Below, in pieces: positions 63,813 to 64,000 of a DNA stretch of 64,000 nucleotides; position 1 is the first letter of the stretch; each line of letters starts with the position of its first letter. Origin of the DNA: Candidatus Zixiibacteriota bacterium (GTDB taxonomy: Bacteria > Zixibacteria > MSB-5A5 > GN15 > FEB-12); the NCBI GenBank assembly GCA_024280215.1, contig JAJRQO010000007.1, positions 99,371-163,370 of the forward strand, given 5' to 3'. Under the pieces are notes generated by a model. The model had not been told where the DNA came from. It worked only from the letters and a program-made list of their open reading frames with translations, and did not search any database. A program made the position numbers and the translations under genes.

Positions 63813-64000
63813 ATGAGCAATCCAAGAGCCTTTATAAGTTTTGATTTTGATCATGATGAGACAGAGAGAGTTCTTTTTATTGGTCAATCAAAACTCTCAA
63901 AAAGCCCTTTTAACATTGAAGATTGGTCTTCAAAGTCATCTTTACCACAAAGTGAGTGGGAGAAATTGATTGAAGAAAAAATTAATAAGTGCAATATGGT
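63813..64000 (+). CDS. TIR-like (DUF1863 / ThsB-type) protein, partial at the window edge
   Basis: An open frame from ATG 63813 with AAGGAG before it. It runs past the window; 62 complete codons are visible. The segments RAFISFDFDHDE, FNIEDWSSKSSLPQSEWEKLIEEKINKC closely fit the MTH538 TIR-like domain used as the Thoeris sensor ThsB and in other TIR defence systems. TIR proteins of this kind make a cyclic ADP-ribose-type signal on phage infection. The effector partner (SIR2, SLOG or macro-domain protein) would be next to it, outside the window. Confidence 0.75.
   Translation, partial: MSNPRAFISFDFDHDETERVLFIGQSKLSKSPFNIEDWSSKSSLPQSEWEKLIEEKINKCNM

Overview
The window is one AT-rich chromosomal stretch from a Gram-negative, two-membrane bacterium. 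The diderm evidence is an LptE-type lipoprotein, a PorV-like barrel protein, an OprP-like porin, a zincin/propeller/barrel outer-membrane protein and many lipoproteins with lipobox cysteines. Clear AGGAG-type ribosome sites and canonical TTGACA/TATAAT-type promoters argue against Bacteroidetes proper. PorV-like proteins, TolB-like propeller proteins and sequence-divergent housekeeping genes suggest an uncultured lineage of the FCB superphylum. That placement is inference only. There is no rRNA operon and no CRISPR array.

Layout. 1-1860: small accessory genes (P-loop kinase, DinB-like protein, a hypothetical) embedded in REP-like palindromes. 1872-4295: metK and ahcY, the SAM/SAH part of the methyl cycle. 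4467-7503: four co-oriented membrane-protein genes of unknown function, a plausible undescribed membrane complex. 7706-10298: a Fe-S nuclease/exonuclease fusion (DUF2779) and two unknown genes. 10470-15031: PAP2 phosphatase, tRNA-Glu(CTC), a Lon-like protease and a lysine-rich histone-H1-like protein made of 15 identical pentapeptides. 15054-21723: the outer-membrane zincin, murA, a DUF4416 protein, a REP-associated tyrosine transposase (RAYT) with its own REP palindrome on both sides and in frame inside it, and a GNAT enzyme. 22677-29582: hutU, a glycosyltransferase, hutI, lptE, a PorV-like gene and lipoproteins. 29589-29660: a predicted orphan sRNA. 30514-38569: a complete phosphate regulon (phoB, phoR, porin, pstS, pstC, pstA, pstB, phoU) with a direct-repeat Pho box. 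38918-49733: lipoproteins, a GAF protein, an M16 protease and a carbonic anhydrase. 49932-53846: opine dehydrogenase, ATP-grasp ligase and a methyltransferase.

From about 53,970 the character changes. Five tRNA-3'-end-like segments lie about 80 bp apart. The last is the 45-bp 3' half of a tRNA-Met(CAT) gene, cut at the anticodon loop, which is the usual scar of integration into a tRNA gene. Beyond it lie a 93-bp nested inverted repeat, a Fic protein with its own operator-like promoter, a type III restriction-modification system (mod, res), an unknown 220-aa protein, an ArdC-like antirestriction protein, a second DUF2779 nuclease and the start of a TIR-like (Thoeris ThsB-type) gene that runs off the window. 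I read this as the left end of an integrated defence island. Its intact tRNA gene and its integrase, if present, should lie to the right of the window.
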